Source: Enterococcus_E cecorum_B
GTDB taxonomy: Bacteria; Bacillota; Bacilli; Lactobacillales; Enterococcaceae
Assembly (NCBI GenBank): GCA_946499615.1
Contig: CAMMST010000042.1
Span: forward strand, 1 to 21,471
Length of the DNA stretch: 21,471 nucleotides
Reading direction: 5' to 3'
In this document: piece by piece, positions 6,687-14,197 of the stretch
How positions within the stretch are numbered: the first letter of the stretch is position 1
How the letters are laid out: each line of letters opens with the position of its first letter
Made by a program: the position numbers and the translations under genes
Notes under the pieces: model-generated
The model's database searches: none
Seen by the model: the letters and a program-made list of their open reading frames with translations, nothing else
Told to the model about the DNA's origin: nothing

Positions 6687-8093
6687 GTGTTTTTAGGAAG
6701 AAAATCCGAATTGGCTGTGTTGCAACAAGAGTTTGATAAAGCTGGCTTTTCATTTTCGGTTATATATGGACGGCGCCGAGTGGGAAAGACAACCTTAATC
6801 AGAGAATTTATCAAGGACAAGTCTGCCATCTATTTTCAGGCGACCATTTCCAGCGAAAAGGATAATCTGGAGAACTTTAGTCGAGCCATCGGTCTTTTTG
6901 AAGGGAAGGGCATTGATGCTGCTTATAGTTTTGCCGACTTTCGCTCACTTTTTGATAATATTTCTTCATTAGCTAAAGAAAAGCCGCTGGTATTAGTGAT
7001 TGATGAGTTTCCGTATCTAGCGAAGAGTTTTCCTGAAATTTCATCTATCCTGCAATATTATATCGATCATATTTGGCAAGAAAATACAGGTCTGCATCTT
7101 ATTTTGGCAGGTTCTTCCATGTCGTTTATGGAACATCAAGTACTCGGTTATGAAAGTCCTTTGTATGGACGGAAAACTTCACAAATCAAGGTTTTGCCAT
7201 TTACTTTTCAGGAAACGTTGACCTTCTTTCCAACAGTAACGGGTGAAGATGTGCTGGTCTACTATGCAATTACGGGAGGGATTCCACTCTATTTGAGTTA
7301 TATGGACGCTACTAAAAGTGTTGCGGAAAATCTTTTAAATACTTTTTTAAATAAGAACTCGGCTATATTTGAGGAACCCTATAATTTATTGCAACAGGAA
7401 TTGCGTAACCCAGCTTCTTATAGTGCGATATTAACAGCGATTGCCGGTGGTGCGTCCAAACAAAATGAAATAGCCACTAAATCCGGTATTTCAACCTCTT
7501 TAGCAGCGAAACAAATAGAGATATTGATTGAACTCGGTATTGTTGAGAAAAAAATGCCAGTAGGAGAAATGAGCAAGAAATTAGGAATTTATATCATAAA
7601 GGACGGCTTGTTTCGCTTTTGGTATCGTTTTATCGCCAAAAATATGAGTTATATTGAGCTGGGTCACCCCAATGAATTATTGAAATATATTTTCCAATAC
7701 TTGCCTAATTTCCTCGCTAGTGTTTTTGAAGATATTTCAAGAGAATGGGTAACGTATCAAATGAAACAAGGAAATATTCCTATCGTTTATGGTAAACTTG
7801 GCTCTTGGTGGGGAACAAATAAAAAGACAAAACGACAAGAAGAAATGGATGTTTGTGGTTTTGATATATCAGAAGAAAATATCCTTTTAGGTGAATGTAA
7901 ATGGAAAAATACAAACATTGATTTAGCTGTTTTACAAGTTTTGCTACAAAGAGGCGAAGATTTGTTTAGTTGGCAGAATAAAGCATATTTTGCGTTTTCT
8001 AAGACGGATTATAGCGATGAGGCAAAAAAATTTGCGCAAGAACATGATATTCAACTAATCACATTTCAACAAATGGTCAATGATTTTAGGTAA
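6687..8093 (+). CDS. AAA+ ATPase with DUF234-like C-terminal domain
   Basis: A 468-residue protein from a GTG start. The ATPase_2 domain has a Walker A GRRRVGKT at 28-35, Walker B LVLVIDE at 101-107 and a sensor-type LILAGSS near 138. A winged-helix region lies around 255-290 (NEIATKSGISTSLAAKQIEIL). The C-terminal domain carries D388 and GECKWK at 402-407, a PD-(D/E)XK-like pattern typical of DUF234. The cellular role of this family is not established. I prefer GTG 6687 because the AAAGGAG site is 8 bases away and MFLGRKSEL fits the family's usual N-terminus; ATG 6681 would leave only 2 bases. It is a single gene with its own promoter and terminator, and looks inserted between housekeeping and sugar genes. 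Confidence 0.85.
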   Translation: MFLGRKSELAVLQQEFDKAGFSFSVIYGRRRVGKTTLIREFIKDKSAIYFQATISSEKDNLENFSRAIGLFEGKGIDAAYSFADFRSLFDNISSLAKEKPLVLVIDEFPYLAKSFPEISSILQYYIDHIWQENTGLHLILAGSSMSFMEHQVLGYESPLYGRKTSQIKVLPFTFQETLTFFPTVTGEDVLVYYAITGGIPLYLSYMDATKSVAENLLNTFLNKNSAIFEEPYNLLQQELRNPASYSAILTAIAGGASKQNEIATKSGISTSLAAKQIEILIELGIVEKKMPVGEMSKKLGIYIIKDGLFRFWYRFIAKNMSYIELGHPNELLKYIFQYLPNFLASVFEDISREWVTYQMKQGNIPIVYGKLGSWWGTNKKTKRQEEMDVCGFDISEENILLGECKWKNTNIDLAVLQVLLQRGEDLFSWQNKAYFAFSKTDYSDEAKKFAQEHDIQLITFQQMVNDFR

Positions 8094-8114
8094 AAATGCA
8101 TAGAGAGATACAGA

Positions 8115-8160
8115 AAAAATCTACATTATTCGCCTTTTTTGACGAGTAATGTAGATTTTT
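8115..8160. terminator. Strong bidirectional terminator
   Basis: An 18-base stem starting AAAAATCTACATTA (8115-8128) pairs with TAATGTAGATTTTT (8147-8160) and continues through one wobble pair. It serves the plus-strand ATPase gene and the minus-strand araC remnant, whose last codons run into it. Confidence 0.88.
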
Positions 8161-8457
8161 GCATGGTTAGGTTCTGATTGTTTTTCCGTATTTGACTAGC
8201 TGATAGCGAGTATCTGATTTCTAATGCCCGATTCATTGAACGCAAGCCGCTAAAGCCATTAGCTAGGGCGATGTTGGTCAAAGTTTCGGATGTGTTCAAG
8301 ATATCCTTATAAGCTGATTGCGCACGAACGTTTCGTATCCGCGATGCCAGTGTGAAGGAATAATTGCCGGAATTTGGCTGAGTGGCTGTTCATTGAATAA
8401 TTCATACCAAATTGGCAAAAATTCAACAGGTTGAACTAATTCATGTTCGGAGTACAT
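8126..8457 (-). pseudogene. AraC-family regulator, internally deleted and frameshifted
   Basis: The first frame, from the ATG at 8457, reads MYSEHELVQPVEFLPIWYE and then IIPSHWHRGYE, which looks like the start of an AraC-type cupin sensor domain (HWH). At about 8331-8334 the reading shifts to another frame. That frame gives the recognition part of an AraC helix-turn-helix: QSAYKDIL, IALANGFSGLRSMNRA and LSASQIRKN, ending at 8126. In the first frame a TGA follows soon after the junction. About 150 or more residues of the usual ~280-300 are missing, so a deletion joined the two ends out of frame. The ATG lies 2 bases after the ROK kinase stop, so it was the last gene of that operon. Confidence 0.8.
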
Positions 8458-8459
8458 AT

Positions 8460-9371
8460 TCATTTCTCTGTATTCACCAATCCATACAGCGCCCCATATA
8501 AATTCGCGTCATTGCCTAGTGTTGCGGCGATAATTTGCGGACGTTGCAAGGATAATTTTACGATTTTAATCCCTCGGTCTAGGATACTATCAGCCAACAA
8601 GTCATATTGCCGGTTAATTTCCTCGATTAAAATGGGTTGCGCGCTAATGCCACCGCCAATCGCATAGTGAGTTAAATCGAGCATCGCATGCATATCCAAA
8701 ATCAAAATCGCAATATCGCGACAGTACTTCTCAAAAATTGTTACAGCTTGTTCTTCTTTTTGAATAATCGCTTGAAAGGCAGTTTTGCCATCGCCGGGAT
8801 TTTCAAAATTTAAAGCCTTCCCAATATCATGAATCATCTTCACTGCCGAACCCCGTAAGCCATATAAAATCGGTTTATCTTCCAATTTTCCACCATATAG
8901 AAAACTTAATTCACCTGCTTGGAAATGACTACCACGGAAAATTTGCCCGTTTAAAATTAATCCACCGCCAACACCCGTACCCAAAGTGATAATTGCGCTA
9001 TTCGGATGACCTTCCAGACTGCCTTGCCAATATTCACCTAAGGCCCCAGCTTTACCATCATTTTCGGCGCTTACTGCTACATCTGGTGCCTTGGTGTGAA
9101 CGAGTTGCTTTAAATCAAGACCATCGATAAAAGGAAGTGCACCACCGTGATAGACTACCGCACTATGAGGATCGACTTTTCCTGGAATACTGAAGGCGAC
9201 TCCCTGGATTTTTTCAGCTACTTCTGCCACTAATGAAAGAATTTGTTCTTTAAAGTCGTCTAAGTTTTTGGCTGTAGAAAGTTGTTTTTTGCTGATTATT
9301 TTACCGTTCTTTGTCATCAGTGCACTTTTGATATTGGTACCACCGACGTCGATAATGAGATATTGTTCCAT
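8460..9371 (-). CDS. ROK-family sugar kinase (glucokinase / beta-glucoside kinase type)
   Basis: A 303-residue kinase that would phosphorylate a hexose or glycoside using ATP. The phosphate-binding motif DVGGTN is at 8-13, the catalytic base D105 lies in AENDGKAGALGE, and GTGVGGG is at 131-137. The usual ROK zinc-binding CxCGxxGC motif and its preceding His are absent after AGELSF. That is seen in some beta-glucoside kinase-like members, so the substrate is uncertain. I choose the ATG at 9371 because AGGTGA sits 5 bases upstream, overlapping the stop of the esterase gene. The GTG at 9380 has no such site. It is the second gene of the esterase-kinase-araC remnant operon. Confidence 0.86.
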   Translation of the reverse strand: MEQYLIIDVGGTNIKSALMTKNGKIISKKQLSTAKNLDDFKEQILSLVAEVAEKIQGVAFSIPGKVDPHSAVVYHGGALPFIDGLDLKQLVHTKAPDVAVSAENDGKAGALGEYWQGSLEGHPNSAIITLGTGVGGGLILNGQIFRGSHFQAGELSFLYGGKLEDKPILYGLRGSAVKMIHDIGKALNFENPGDGKTAFQAIIQKEEQAVTIFEKYCRDIAILILDMHAMLDLTHYAIGGGISAQPILIEEINRQYDLLADSILDRGIKIVKLSLQRPQIIAATLGNDANLYGALYGLVNTEK

Positions 9372-9380
9372 TTGTTTCAC

Positions 9381-10268
9381 CTAGTTTGCTAAATATTTTT
9401 TGAAAAAGTTAATTTCGTCTAAATTACATTGTTGAGCGATGGAATCCTTGATATTACAGTGAAAGACATGACCGCGTGGGTGCTTTTCATCGCCATAAAT
9501 ATGCAATTCATGTTTAATTTCTTTGGCCATCAAGTAACCATCTAAACGAATGGCTTGCTCATAAAGAAAATCTTTGTTGCTGCTCATAATAAATAGTGGT
9601 GGCAAATTTTTAGTGAGGTATTTTTCGACATTGAGCACTTCTCGGTATTTTTCTTGAGCTTCTTTGGTAAAGTAGCCAGTGACCGCACCTTGTAGATTGC
9701 CTGGAAGGTGAATAAAGTAAGCCCCACAGTTTAAGGCGGCGGCACGAATCGTTAAATCAGGAAGTTCGAAGTTAAAGTGTTGACGATAATTTTCATTGGT
9801 TAAAATAGCTAAGTATTGTTCGACCATTTGCCCACCTGCACTATCTCCAGCTAAAAAGACATTGTTTAAATCTAAATGATAGTCTTTGGCATGGTCGCAA
9901 AGCCAATGCATCAATAAATTGATATCGTCTAATATTCCTGGAAAAGTAACGTCTGGCGCTAAATGATAATTAAAGTTCACAAAAGCAAATCCTTCTTTGG
10001 CTAAAGACATGCCGTAAAATTGGTAGGTTTCTTTGGTGCCGTAAACCCAGCCGCCACCATGAATATGTACAATGACGGGAATATTTTTTTGCACATTTTT
10101 TGGTAAATATAAATCCAGCCAATGCCACTTTGGATCAGGTCCATAGCTTAGGTTATTGATGCGGGTGACTTCAGGAATTTCTAGCGGTAGATTCGCATCC
10201 CGTTTGTCATCATTTTTCTTACAAGCGATGCGCATTTGTTCAATTTCTTTTAAGATATCTTTATTCAT
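9381..10268 (-). CDS. Alpha/beta hydrolase, HSL-type acetyl esterase
   Basis: A 295-residue cytosolic carboxylesterase of the hormone-sensitive-lipase group. The oxyanion-hole motif HGGGW is at 70-74, the nucleophile S143 lies in GDSAGG, and D233 (SSNKDFLYE) and H267 (RGHVFH) complete a plausible catalytic triad. No signal peptide is seen. The start at 10268 has TTGGAGGAA 8-9 bases upstream; a TTG at 10286 lies before that site. It is followed with 9 bases' spacing by the ROK kinase, which suggests removal of acetyl or acyl groups from a sugar before phosphorylation. The natural substrate cannot be read from the sequence. Confidence 0.87.
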   Translation of the reverse strand: MNKDILKEIEQMRIACKKNDDKRDANLPLEIPEVTRINNLSYGPDPKWHWLDLYLPKNVQKNIPVIVHIHGGGWVYGTKETYQFYGMSLAKEGFAFVNFNYHLAPDVTFPGILDDINLLMHWLCDHAKDYHLDLNNVFLAGDSAGGQMVEQYLAILTNENYRQHFNFELPDLTIRAAALNCGAYFIHLPGNLQGAVTGYFTKEAQEKYREVLNVEKYLTKNLPPLFIMSSNKDFLYEQAIRLDGYLMAKEIKHELHIYGDEKHPRGHVFHCNIKDSIAQQCNLDEINFFKKYLAN

Positions 10269-10289
10269 AAGTGTTCCTCCAAACAAAAG

Positions 10290-10314
10290 AAAACGTTTTT
10301 ACAATTAAATTATA
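10290..10314 (-). promoter_or_regulatory. Promoter and palindromic operator of the esterase-kinase operon
   Basis: On the minus strand a consensus TATAAT (plus-strand 10309-10314) lies about 40 bases before the esterase start. Just downstream is the 10-base palindrome AAAACGTTTT (10290-10299), a core typical of LacI-family and CcpA sites. A repressor bound there would block the start of transcription. The flanks match the cre consensus only partly, so I do not assign the regulator. Confidence 0.5.
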
Positions 10315-10337
10315 GTCGTTTTTAGGGAAGGTGGCTA

Positions 10338-10374
10338 GTAAAAAAAGAGCCATCTCACAAAATAAGATGACTCT
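10338..10374 (-). terminator. Terminator of the DUF1538-PII operon
   Basis: AGAGCCATCT (10346-10355) pairs with AGATGACTCT (10365-10374) with one mismatch. On the minus strand the stem is followed by a run of seven or more T. It lies 6 bases beyond the stop of the PII-like gene. Confidence 0.7.
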
Positions 10375-10380
10375 AAATGT

Positions 10381-11019
10381 TTATTCATATATTCCATACG
10401 TTTCTAGGACTTCTTGTACGAGGATAATCCCATTGCCGGGTTTGTCGATTTCAAGCTCGGTGCGAATGGCTTGGATGATGTCTTTTGCTTGGTTTGATTT
10501 TGCTAAAATTAAGACCACTTCTTTTTCCGGTTCGATATCCATCGCAAATAATTTACTTGTTTCATGGATGCCAGCACCTCGTCCATGGACAATGGTGCCA
10601 CCTTTTGCCCCTGCATGATTGGCTGCTGTAATCACATCTTCGGCTTTTCCACGATTTACAATAGTCAAAATTGATTGGTACATAGCACTTTGCTCACTTT
10701 CTTTAGGATATTCTTGGTCAGGATAACAACTCACACCGCAAACTTTGAACAATGGTAGTGAGAAGGCAATTCCGTGATTCGGCTTTTCAAAATGAAAGAC
10801 TTGGGCCAATTTTTGCATGACTTCACGGCAAAGGGTGCTCGGACCAGCCATCATCACAATTTCTTTTCGTTGATCATCAAGGGCGAATAAATGTAGGAGA
10901 GAATTTTCAATCGTACCATGTGCACGCAATATAGTGCCCCCACGCATGCCTAGTTTTTTCGCTTTTTTGAGTAATTTGCTACCTAGACCACAGTTGACAA
11001 TAAAATAAATCTCTTGCAT
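10381..11019 (-). CDS. Tandem PII-like regulatory protein
   Basis: A 212-residue protein made of two PII-like ferredoxin-fold halves (about 1-97 and 113-209). The halves share matching motifs: GMRGGTILRAHG (24-35) against GAKGGTIVHGRG (137-148), and KPNHGIAFSLPL against KPGNGIILVQEV near the end of each half. PII proteins bind ATP/ADP and effectors and control transporters or enzymes. Neither half shows the classical uridylylated-Tyr T-loop. The ATG shares one base with the stop of the DUF1538 gene, and a GGGAGGG ribosome binding site precedes it, so the two are coupled. A regulator of the DUF1538 membrane protein is the natural reading, but the ligand is unknown. Confidence 0.82.
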   Translation of the reverse strand: MQEIYFIVNCGLGSKLLKKAKKLGMRGGTILRAHGTIENSLLHLFALDDQRKEIVMMAGPSTLCREVMQKLAQVFHFEKPNHGIAFSLPLFKVCGVSCYPDQEYPKESEQSAMYQSILTIVNRGKAEDVITAANHAGAKGGTIVHGRGAGIHETSKLFAMDIEPEKEVVLILAKSNQAKDIIQAIRTELEIDKPGNGIILVQEVLETYGIYE

Positions 11020-12497
11020 CAGATTCCCTCCCGTTTATTTTTTAATTTAAATAAGACACCTAACAACTCTAACATAATAATTGGCATTAATGCAACTAGG
11101 GCTATCATACCAAACCCATCAATAATCAGATTGGCACTTTCGATTTTATCAGCAGCTCCTTGGATAAAGGCCAGGATAAACGTAGCAGTCATCGGTCCTG
11201 TAGCTACTCCACCTGCGTCAAAGGCCATCCCGATAAACATTTTAGGGGTGAAAAACATTAATCCCAAAGCCAAAAGATACCCTGGTAATAGATAATGCCA
11301 TAGCTGGATTTGTGGCACGAGTACCCGTAAGACAGAAAGAAAGACGGCCAGCCCCACACCGACTGCAAGGGAGGCTAGTATGGCTTTACGTTGAATATAA
11401 CCACTTGTGACTTCCTCGATTTGATCGGTTAATACATAAACAGCAGGTTCAGAAAGAATAGTTGCGACCCCAAGGATAAGACCAACTGCTAAAATCCAAG
11501 TTTTACGATCAAAGCTAGCGAGTTGATGGCCGATGAGTCCGCCGATATCCATCAGTCCGCCACTAACGCCAAGTAAAAAGATGATTAAACCAATATGCAC
11601 ATAGCCAAATCCGATGAACATCCGATAAACTTCTCTTTTTTTCAATCTAAAACTGATCAGCTGTAAGACGACAAAAATCAGAAATAGCGGGAGAACCGAA
11701 ATCGTCCCTTCTTTGATACTGTGGAAAAGCAAATGAGCAAAATGCGACCAGATGGCTTGATTATCGCTAGCAAGTTCAAAGACTGGTGTGGCAAGCTCGT
11801 TTTTAGGACTGAGTAAGTGTAAAAGTAAGACGGCCACAATCGCCCCACTAGAAGCAATCGCCACCAGTCCGAAACTATCTTTCTCGGAGGCTTTACTATC
11901 TTTCTTCAGTTTAGAAATCCCGACAGATAGTGCCAAGATAAAAGGAACCGCCAAAACCCCCGTAGTTGAGCCTGAAGCATCAAAGGCCATGGCTAAAAAG
12001 GCTGGATTGGTTGGGATACTTAATAGGAAAATCAGTCCATAGATACCAAGTAATAACTTATAAAGTGGAAAATTATAGAAAATCCGCAAGAAACCAATGG
12101 CTAACATCACCGCAAGTCCCAATGAAACGCTCATGAGTAAGGTGGTACTAGCCATCATTTTTTGCGTGACTTGTTCAATTTGGTTGGCTAAAACAATTAA
12201 GTCTGGTTCCGCCGCGCAGATGAAAAAACCAACGATAATGCCTCCGAGTAGTACGGTCCATAATTTGTTGGTCTTAGCGAGAAAAGTCCCGGTCAAATCA
12301 CCCAATGGATGAATTGCCAAGTCTACCCCGATTAAAAATAGGGTTAGGCCAATCACCACAAACATTTCACCGATTAAAAAGCGCCATAAAACTGCACCAG
12401 GCACTGGACTAATCGTCAAATGTAGTAATATGACAATAAGGGTAATCGGTAAAACAGAGAAAAAGACTTCCTTAAATTTTGCTTGTAAAACCTGCAA
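11019..12497 (-). CDS. DUF1538 integral membrane protein
   Basis: About 492 residues with many membrane segments, built from two homologous halves. AAEPDLIVLANQIEQVT (near residue 97) recurs as LSEPAVYVLTDQIEEVT in the second half. AMAFDASGSTTG (near 170) recurs as GMAFDAGGVATG. This is the tandem DUF1538 layout, probably a transporter or channel of unknown substrate. The conserved FDA(S/G)G motifs sit between membrane segments and may be functional. The ribosome binding site GAGGTGAT overlaps the ATG at 12503, so I prefer the TTG at 12497, 8 bases from GAGG; GTG 12506 and ATG 12503 remain possible. The downstream PII-like gene overlaps by one base. Confidence 0.8.
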   Translation of the reverse strand: MQVLQAKFKEVFFSVLPITLIVILLHLTISPVPGAVLWRFLIGEMFVVIGLTLFLIGVDLAIHPLGDLTGTFLAKTNKLWTVLLGGIIVGFFICAAEPDLIVLANQIEQVTQKMMASTTLLMSVSLGLAVMLAIGFLRIFYNFPLYKLLLGIYGLIFLLSIPTNPAFLAMAFDASGSTTGVLAVPFILALSVGISKLKKDSKASEKDSFGLVAIASSGAIVAVLLLHLLSPKNELATPVFELASDNQAIWSHFAHLLFHSIKEGTISVLPLFLIFVVLQLISFRLKKREVYRMFIGFGYVHIGLIIFLLGVSGGLMDIGGLIGHQLASFDRKTWILAVGLILGVATILSEPAVYVLTDQIEEVTSGYIQRKAILASLAVGVGLAVFLSVLRVLVPQIQLWHYLLPGYLLALGLMFFTPKMFIGMAFDAGGVATGPMTATFILAFIQGAADKIESANLIIDGFGMIALVALMPIIMLELLGVLFKLKNKREGI

Positions 12498-12598
12498 ATA
12501 CATCACCTCGAAAATGAAATTTGGTCAACGAATTATTATTTTATCTGTTAATACAAAAGGAAAACATCCGATAAAGATGATGATAAAATAATAAATTT

Positions 12599-12643
12599 GT
12601 TATCTAAATTGTAACATGATTATCATTTCGAATCAAAGATAAC
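12599..12643. promoter_or_regulatory. Inverted repeat in the divergent DUF1538/estA region
   Basis: GTTATCT (12599-12605) and AGATAAC (12637-12643) form a perfect 7-base inverted repeat 31 bases apart. Further GATAA/TTATC motifs lie nearby (12570-12586 and 12618-12624). It lies between the divergent DUF1538 and esterase genes. A regulator site is possible; the repeat could also be chance in AT-rich DNA. Confidence 0.3.
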
Positions 12644-12729
12644 GCTTTAAATCCAGAGGGATATTTGTTTTAAAATAAAAAAATATTGGTAATTAAACAA
12701 AAGTTAGTGCTATTTTTCAAAAAATCTAG

Positions 12730-12735
12730 TACAAT
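12730..12735 (+). promoter_or_regulatory. Likely -10 of the esterase gene
   Basis: TACAAT (12730-12735) lies 37 bases before the start codon, with only a weak -35 upstream. A cre-like TGTAAACG follows immediately (12735-12742) but its second half fits poorly. Confidence 0.4.
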
Positions 12736-12772
12736 GTAAACGAAAATCAAAAGAAAGGAAGCGACAAGTGAG

Positions 12773-13567
12773 ATGGCTTTTTTACAAGCGAATATTTATT
12801 CCAATACTTTAGGGATGGAAGTAATGATAGATGTTATTTTACCACAACAAACATACAAAAAATTTGGTTCAAATAGTGTAGGTGCGACAGAAGATGTTCC
12901 AGTTTTATATTTATTACATGGAATGGGCGGCAATCATAGTGTTTGGCACCGACGTACTTCAATTGAGCGTTATGTAAAAGACTTAGGGATTGCGGTGATT
13001 ATGCCGTCAACGGACCTAGCGTGGTATACAGATACGCAATATGATATGAAATATTGGACTTTTATCTCTGAGGAATTACCACAGCTTTGTCATGAGTTAT
13101 TTCCACAATTAACGACTAAACGAGCAAAGACTTTTGCAGCGGGGCTTTCCATGGGTGGTTTTGGCGCATTAAAACTGGGCTTGCTTTGTCCAGAAAAATT
13201 TGCGGGAATTGCGGCGATGTCAGGAATGCTTACCTTGGTTGAAGCTAAAGAACAATTATTCCAAGCGCGCGATGCAAGTTATTGGCGCGGCATTTTTGGC
13301 CCAGAAGAAACTTGGCGAACTTCAGAAAACGACTTTACCTATCAAATTACCCACTATCAAAAGGAACAAAAGAGCAAGTTTTTCATCTGTTGTGGGACGG
13401 AAGATGAGCTCTTGTTATCGAGTCAAATCGTTGTGGATCTCATGCAAAAAAATGACTTTGACGTGACTTTTAAAACAGGTCCAGGGGCACATGAATGGCA
13501 ATTTTGGGATACTTGGATTCAAAAGGTATTAAGTTGGATGCAAGAAATCATGCAACAAGCAAACTAA
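12773..13567 (+). CDS. estA: Tributyrin-esterase-type hydrolase (EstA-like)
   Basis: A 264-residue alpha/beta hydrolase of the esterase D / PF00756 group. It closely resembles the lactococcal and enterococcal EstA tributyrin esterases. The oxyanion region LLHGMGGN is at 48-54, the nucleophile S126 lies in GLSMGG, D211 in CGTEDE and H240 in PGAHEW. It would hydrolyse short-chain acyl esters in the cytosol; no signal peptide is present. AAAGGAA lies 12-13 bases before the ATG, a rather long spacing. The gene stands alone, convergent with the ytqB-type gene, and the two share the terminator at 13571-13613. Confidence 0.9.
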   Translation: MAFLQANIYSNTLGMEVMIDVILPQQTYKKFGSNSVGATEDVPVLYLLHGMGGNHSVWHRRTSIERYVKDLGIAVIMPSTDLAWYTDTQYDMKYWTFISEELPQLCHELFPQLTTKRAKTFAAGLSMGGFGALKLGLLCPEKFAGIAAMSGMLTLVEAKEQLFQARDASYWRGIFGPEETWRTSENDFTYQITHYQKEQKSKFFICCGTEDELLLSSQIVVDLMQKNDFDVTFKTGPGAHEWQFWDTWIQKVLSWMQEIMQQAN

Positions 13568-13570
13568 GGA

Positions 13571-13613
13571 AAAAGCGTATCTACTTCATTGGTTACGAGG
13601 TAGGTACGCTTTT
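13571..13613. terminator. Bidirectional terminator between estA and mnmM-type gene
   Basis: AAAAGCGTATCTACTTC (13571-13587) pairs with GAGGTAGGTACGCTTTT (13597-13613), with a few G-T wobbles. Poly-A and poly-T flanks allow use on both strands. Confidence 0.82.
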
Positions 13614-13627
13614 GTTATAGGATAATT

Positions 13628-14197
13628 TTAGTTTCTTTTTTTCTCAATACAAAATAGAATCGGGGGTTGGTTTTTTTGATTAATAAATTGATATTTCAGC
13701 ACATTGATACTTTCTTGGGGGAGCGCTTGGCAGTATTGCTCAACGGCCTGTAATTCTTCTGCTCCACCGGCATGACCATAGTAGCTGACCACAATGATGC
13801 GTCCTTTAGCCTTTAGTCGCGATAAGAGCCCGTCTAAAGCTTGCTTGGTTGTTTCAGGGAGTGTAATACAGTGCTTATCGCTATTCGGCAAATAACCTAG
13901 ATTAAAAATAGCTGCTTGGATTTGGTCTTCTGGGGCTAAATAGTCTAGAACATGCTCATGCCCTACTAGATGGCAAGCAACACGCGAGGTTAGATTGGCC
14001 TCACTTAAACGTTTGGTGGTTTGCTCGATCGCTTGTTGCTGAATATCAAAAGCGTGGACCTGACCTTTTTCTCCGACTAGTTCGGCTAAAAACAAGGTAT
14101 CATGGCCATTTCCCATCGTTGCATCGACCACGATATCCCCAGGTTGTACACATTCCCTTAAGAGTTGATGGCTAAAATGTAAGGCAGTCTTTAGCAT
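13628..14197 (-). CDS. mnmM: YtqB/MnmM-type tRNA wobble-uridine methyltransferase
   Basis: A 189-residue class I SAM-dependent methyltransferase. The SAM-binding motif DATMGNGHD is at 25-33, an acidic residue D51 ends the second strand, and the family-typical FNLGYLP is at 98-104. YYGHAGGAEE further on matches the YPGHxGG motif. In Bacillus the YtqB family (MnmM) adds the last methyl group in mnm5(s2)U34 of tRNAs. The ATG overlaps the ytqA-type stop, and AGGTGA lies 6 bases upstream, so translation is coupled. It is the last gene of a minus-strand operon and uses the SAM supplied by MetK. Confidence 0.87.
   Translation of the reverse strand: MLKTALHFSHQLLRECVQPGDIVVDATMGNGHDTLFLAELVGEKGQVHAFDIQQQAIEQTTKRLSEANLTSRVACHLVGHEHVLDYLAPEDQIQAAIFNLGYLPNSDKHCITLPETTKQALDGLLSRLKAKGRIIVVSYYGHAGGAEELQAVEQYCQALPQESINVLKYQFINQKNQPPILFCIEKKRN

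Noticed and set aside
6484..6696. ORF across the 38-bp repeats giving a repeated LNDKLVKYDSVK peptide
   Set aside because: The peptide repeat is a by-product of the 63-base DNA period (21 codons). The ORF starts at the metK terminator and has no ribosome binding site.
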